From: Baffinella frigidus | Lineage: Eukaryota; Cryptophyceae; Cryptomonadales; Baffinellaceae | Assembly: GCA_026770585.1 (NCBI GenBank) | Contig: MU646566.1 | Coordinates: forward strand, 327,832 to 340,856 | Direction: 5' to 3' | Length of the DNA stretch: 13,025 nt | In this document: piece after piece, positions 12,710 through 13,025 of the stretch | How the letters are laid out: each line of letters begins with the position of its first letter | Position numbering within the stretch: the first letter of the stretch is position 1 | The notes under the pieces: model-generated | The model's database searches: none | Seen by the model: the letters and a program-made list of their open reading frames with translations, nothing else | Told to the model about the DNA's origin: nothing | Translations under genes and position numbers: made by a program

Positions 12710-12802
12710 TCCCTCAAGTGGCGACTACACCCTACCGTAGGGCCCTAGGACCTGTCTAGGACCTCTTGGCCGTCAAAGTTGACTGCCTCGCCACTTAAGG
12801 GA
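12710..12802. mobile_element. Foldback/MITE-like element with TCCCTCAAGTG ends (copy 2)
   Basis: Inverted relative to 514-614. The ends are TCCCTCAAGTGGCG and CGCCACTTAAGGGA. The interior CTACCGTAGGGCCCTAGGAC and GACCTCTTGGCCGTCAAA match copy 1. The flanking dinucleotide is CA on both sides, unlike the TACTA of copy 1. Confidence 0.75.
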
Positions 12803-12810
12803 CAGATTTT

Positions 12811-12917
12811 CGAGCCTCGGGAAGTTAGATCGACTGTATTCGGGGTGGGCTGGCTCCTCCTGCACCGCCTCCCATGTGAGCCTCGGTCGGACAGGTGACG
12901 AGCCTCGGCTCACATCC
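12811..12917. repeat. CGAGCCTCGG repeats and an imperfect hairpin
   Basis: RAGCCTCGG occurs at about 12811, 12872 and 12900. ATGTGAGCC (12865) and GGCTCACAT (near 12906) form an inverted pair. No gene is seen in 12803-12960. Confidence 0.5.
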
Positions 12918-12963
12918 CAGCCGTTAGGTCCTGAACACCCTGTGTTGGGAGCTCGAAAAACCT

Positions 12964-13025
12964 GGGGGAACAGCGTGAGGGATCGATAGGGAGGGAGGGA
13001 GGGATGGAGGGAGGAAGGGAGAGAG
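12964..13025 (+). repeat. Purine-rich GGGA microsatellite at the window edge
   Basis: GAGGGATCGATAGGGAGGGA followed by more GGGA and GGAA units, running to the last base. It probably continues beyond the window. Confidence 0.8.

Noticed and set aside
12332-12748. 138-codon plus frame and 98-codon minus frame
   Set aside because: They consist of the 30-bp repeat translated plus Arg/Gly/Ala low-complexity sequence; the plus frame ends inside a foldback element.
1-13025. tRNA, rRNA or transposase/reverse transcriptase genes
   Set aside because: I looked for cloverleaf-like segments, rRNA-like blocks and DDE or reverse-transcriptase-like frames on both strands and saw none. A covariance or profile search would be needed to exclude them.

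Overview
The window reads as one end of a eukaryotic nuclear chromosome, most likely from a protist or microalga. It opens with a C-strand telomere array (CCCCAAA mixed with CCCTAAA, so G-strand TTTGGGG/TTTAGGG). It has no bacterial gene organisation, it is packed with small inverted-repeat elements and microsatellites, and its few credible coding stretches only make sense when GT-AG introns are removed. The repeat type is that of plants, many algae and alveolates; I cannot name the species.

Layout. 1-108 is terminal telomere. 109-2925 is subtelomeric repeat sequence: 21-bp and 42-bp tandem repeats, AT-rich hairpins, several foldback (MITE-like) elements, a pyrimidine-rich tract and an 11-bp minisatellite. 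2925-3635 holds another foldback element and the longest simple ORF (doubtful). 3671-4469 may hold exons of a minus-strand gene, with two foldback elements between them. 4585-5874 is a probable plus-strand gene of at least four exons (gene A), followed by a diverged duplicate of its last codons. 6839-7673 is a second probable plus-strand gene (gene B). Its last two introns consist almost wholly of telomere-like repeats. 7674-10330 is again repeat-rich: a 468-bp terminal-inverted-repeat element holding a 46-bp perfect palindrome, a 150-bp near-perfect palindrome, compound microsatellites and diverged tandem repeats. 10339-11189 contains a tandem duplication whose second copy ends in a Ser/Pro-rich coding tail (gene C). 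11195-13025 holds more foldback elements, a large inverted repeat around a purine-rich minisatellite, a 30-bp tandem repeat and a GGGA tract.

The most notable observation is gene B. The reading frame closes exactly across two introns made of CCCTAAA/CCCCAAA/CCCTAGA units, in the same orientation as the chromosome-end array, and a related CCCTCAA array sits just before an exon-like block in gene C copy 1. At least four foldback families have copies flanked by TA, as expected of non-autonomous Tc1/mariner-type elements, yet no transposase gene is visible. I recognise no gene product by family. The genes are described from splice-consistent reading frames only, and no functional interplay between them can be claimed.
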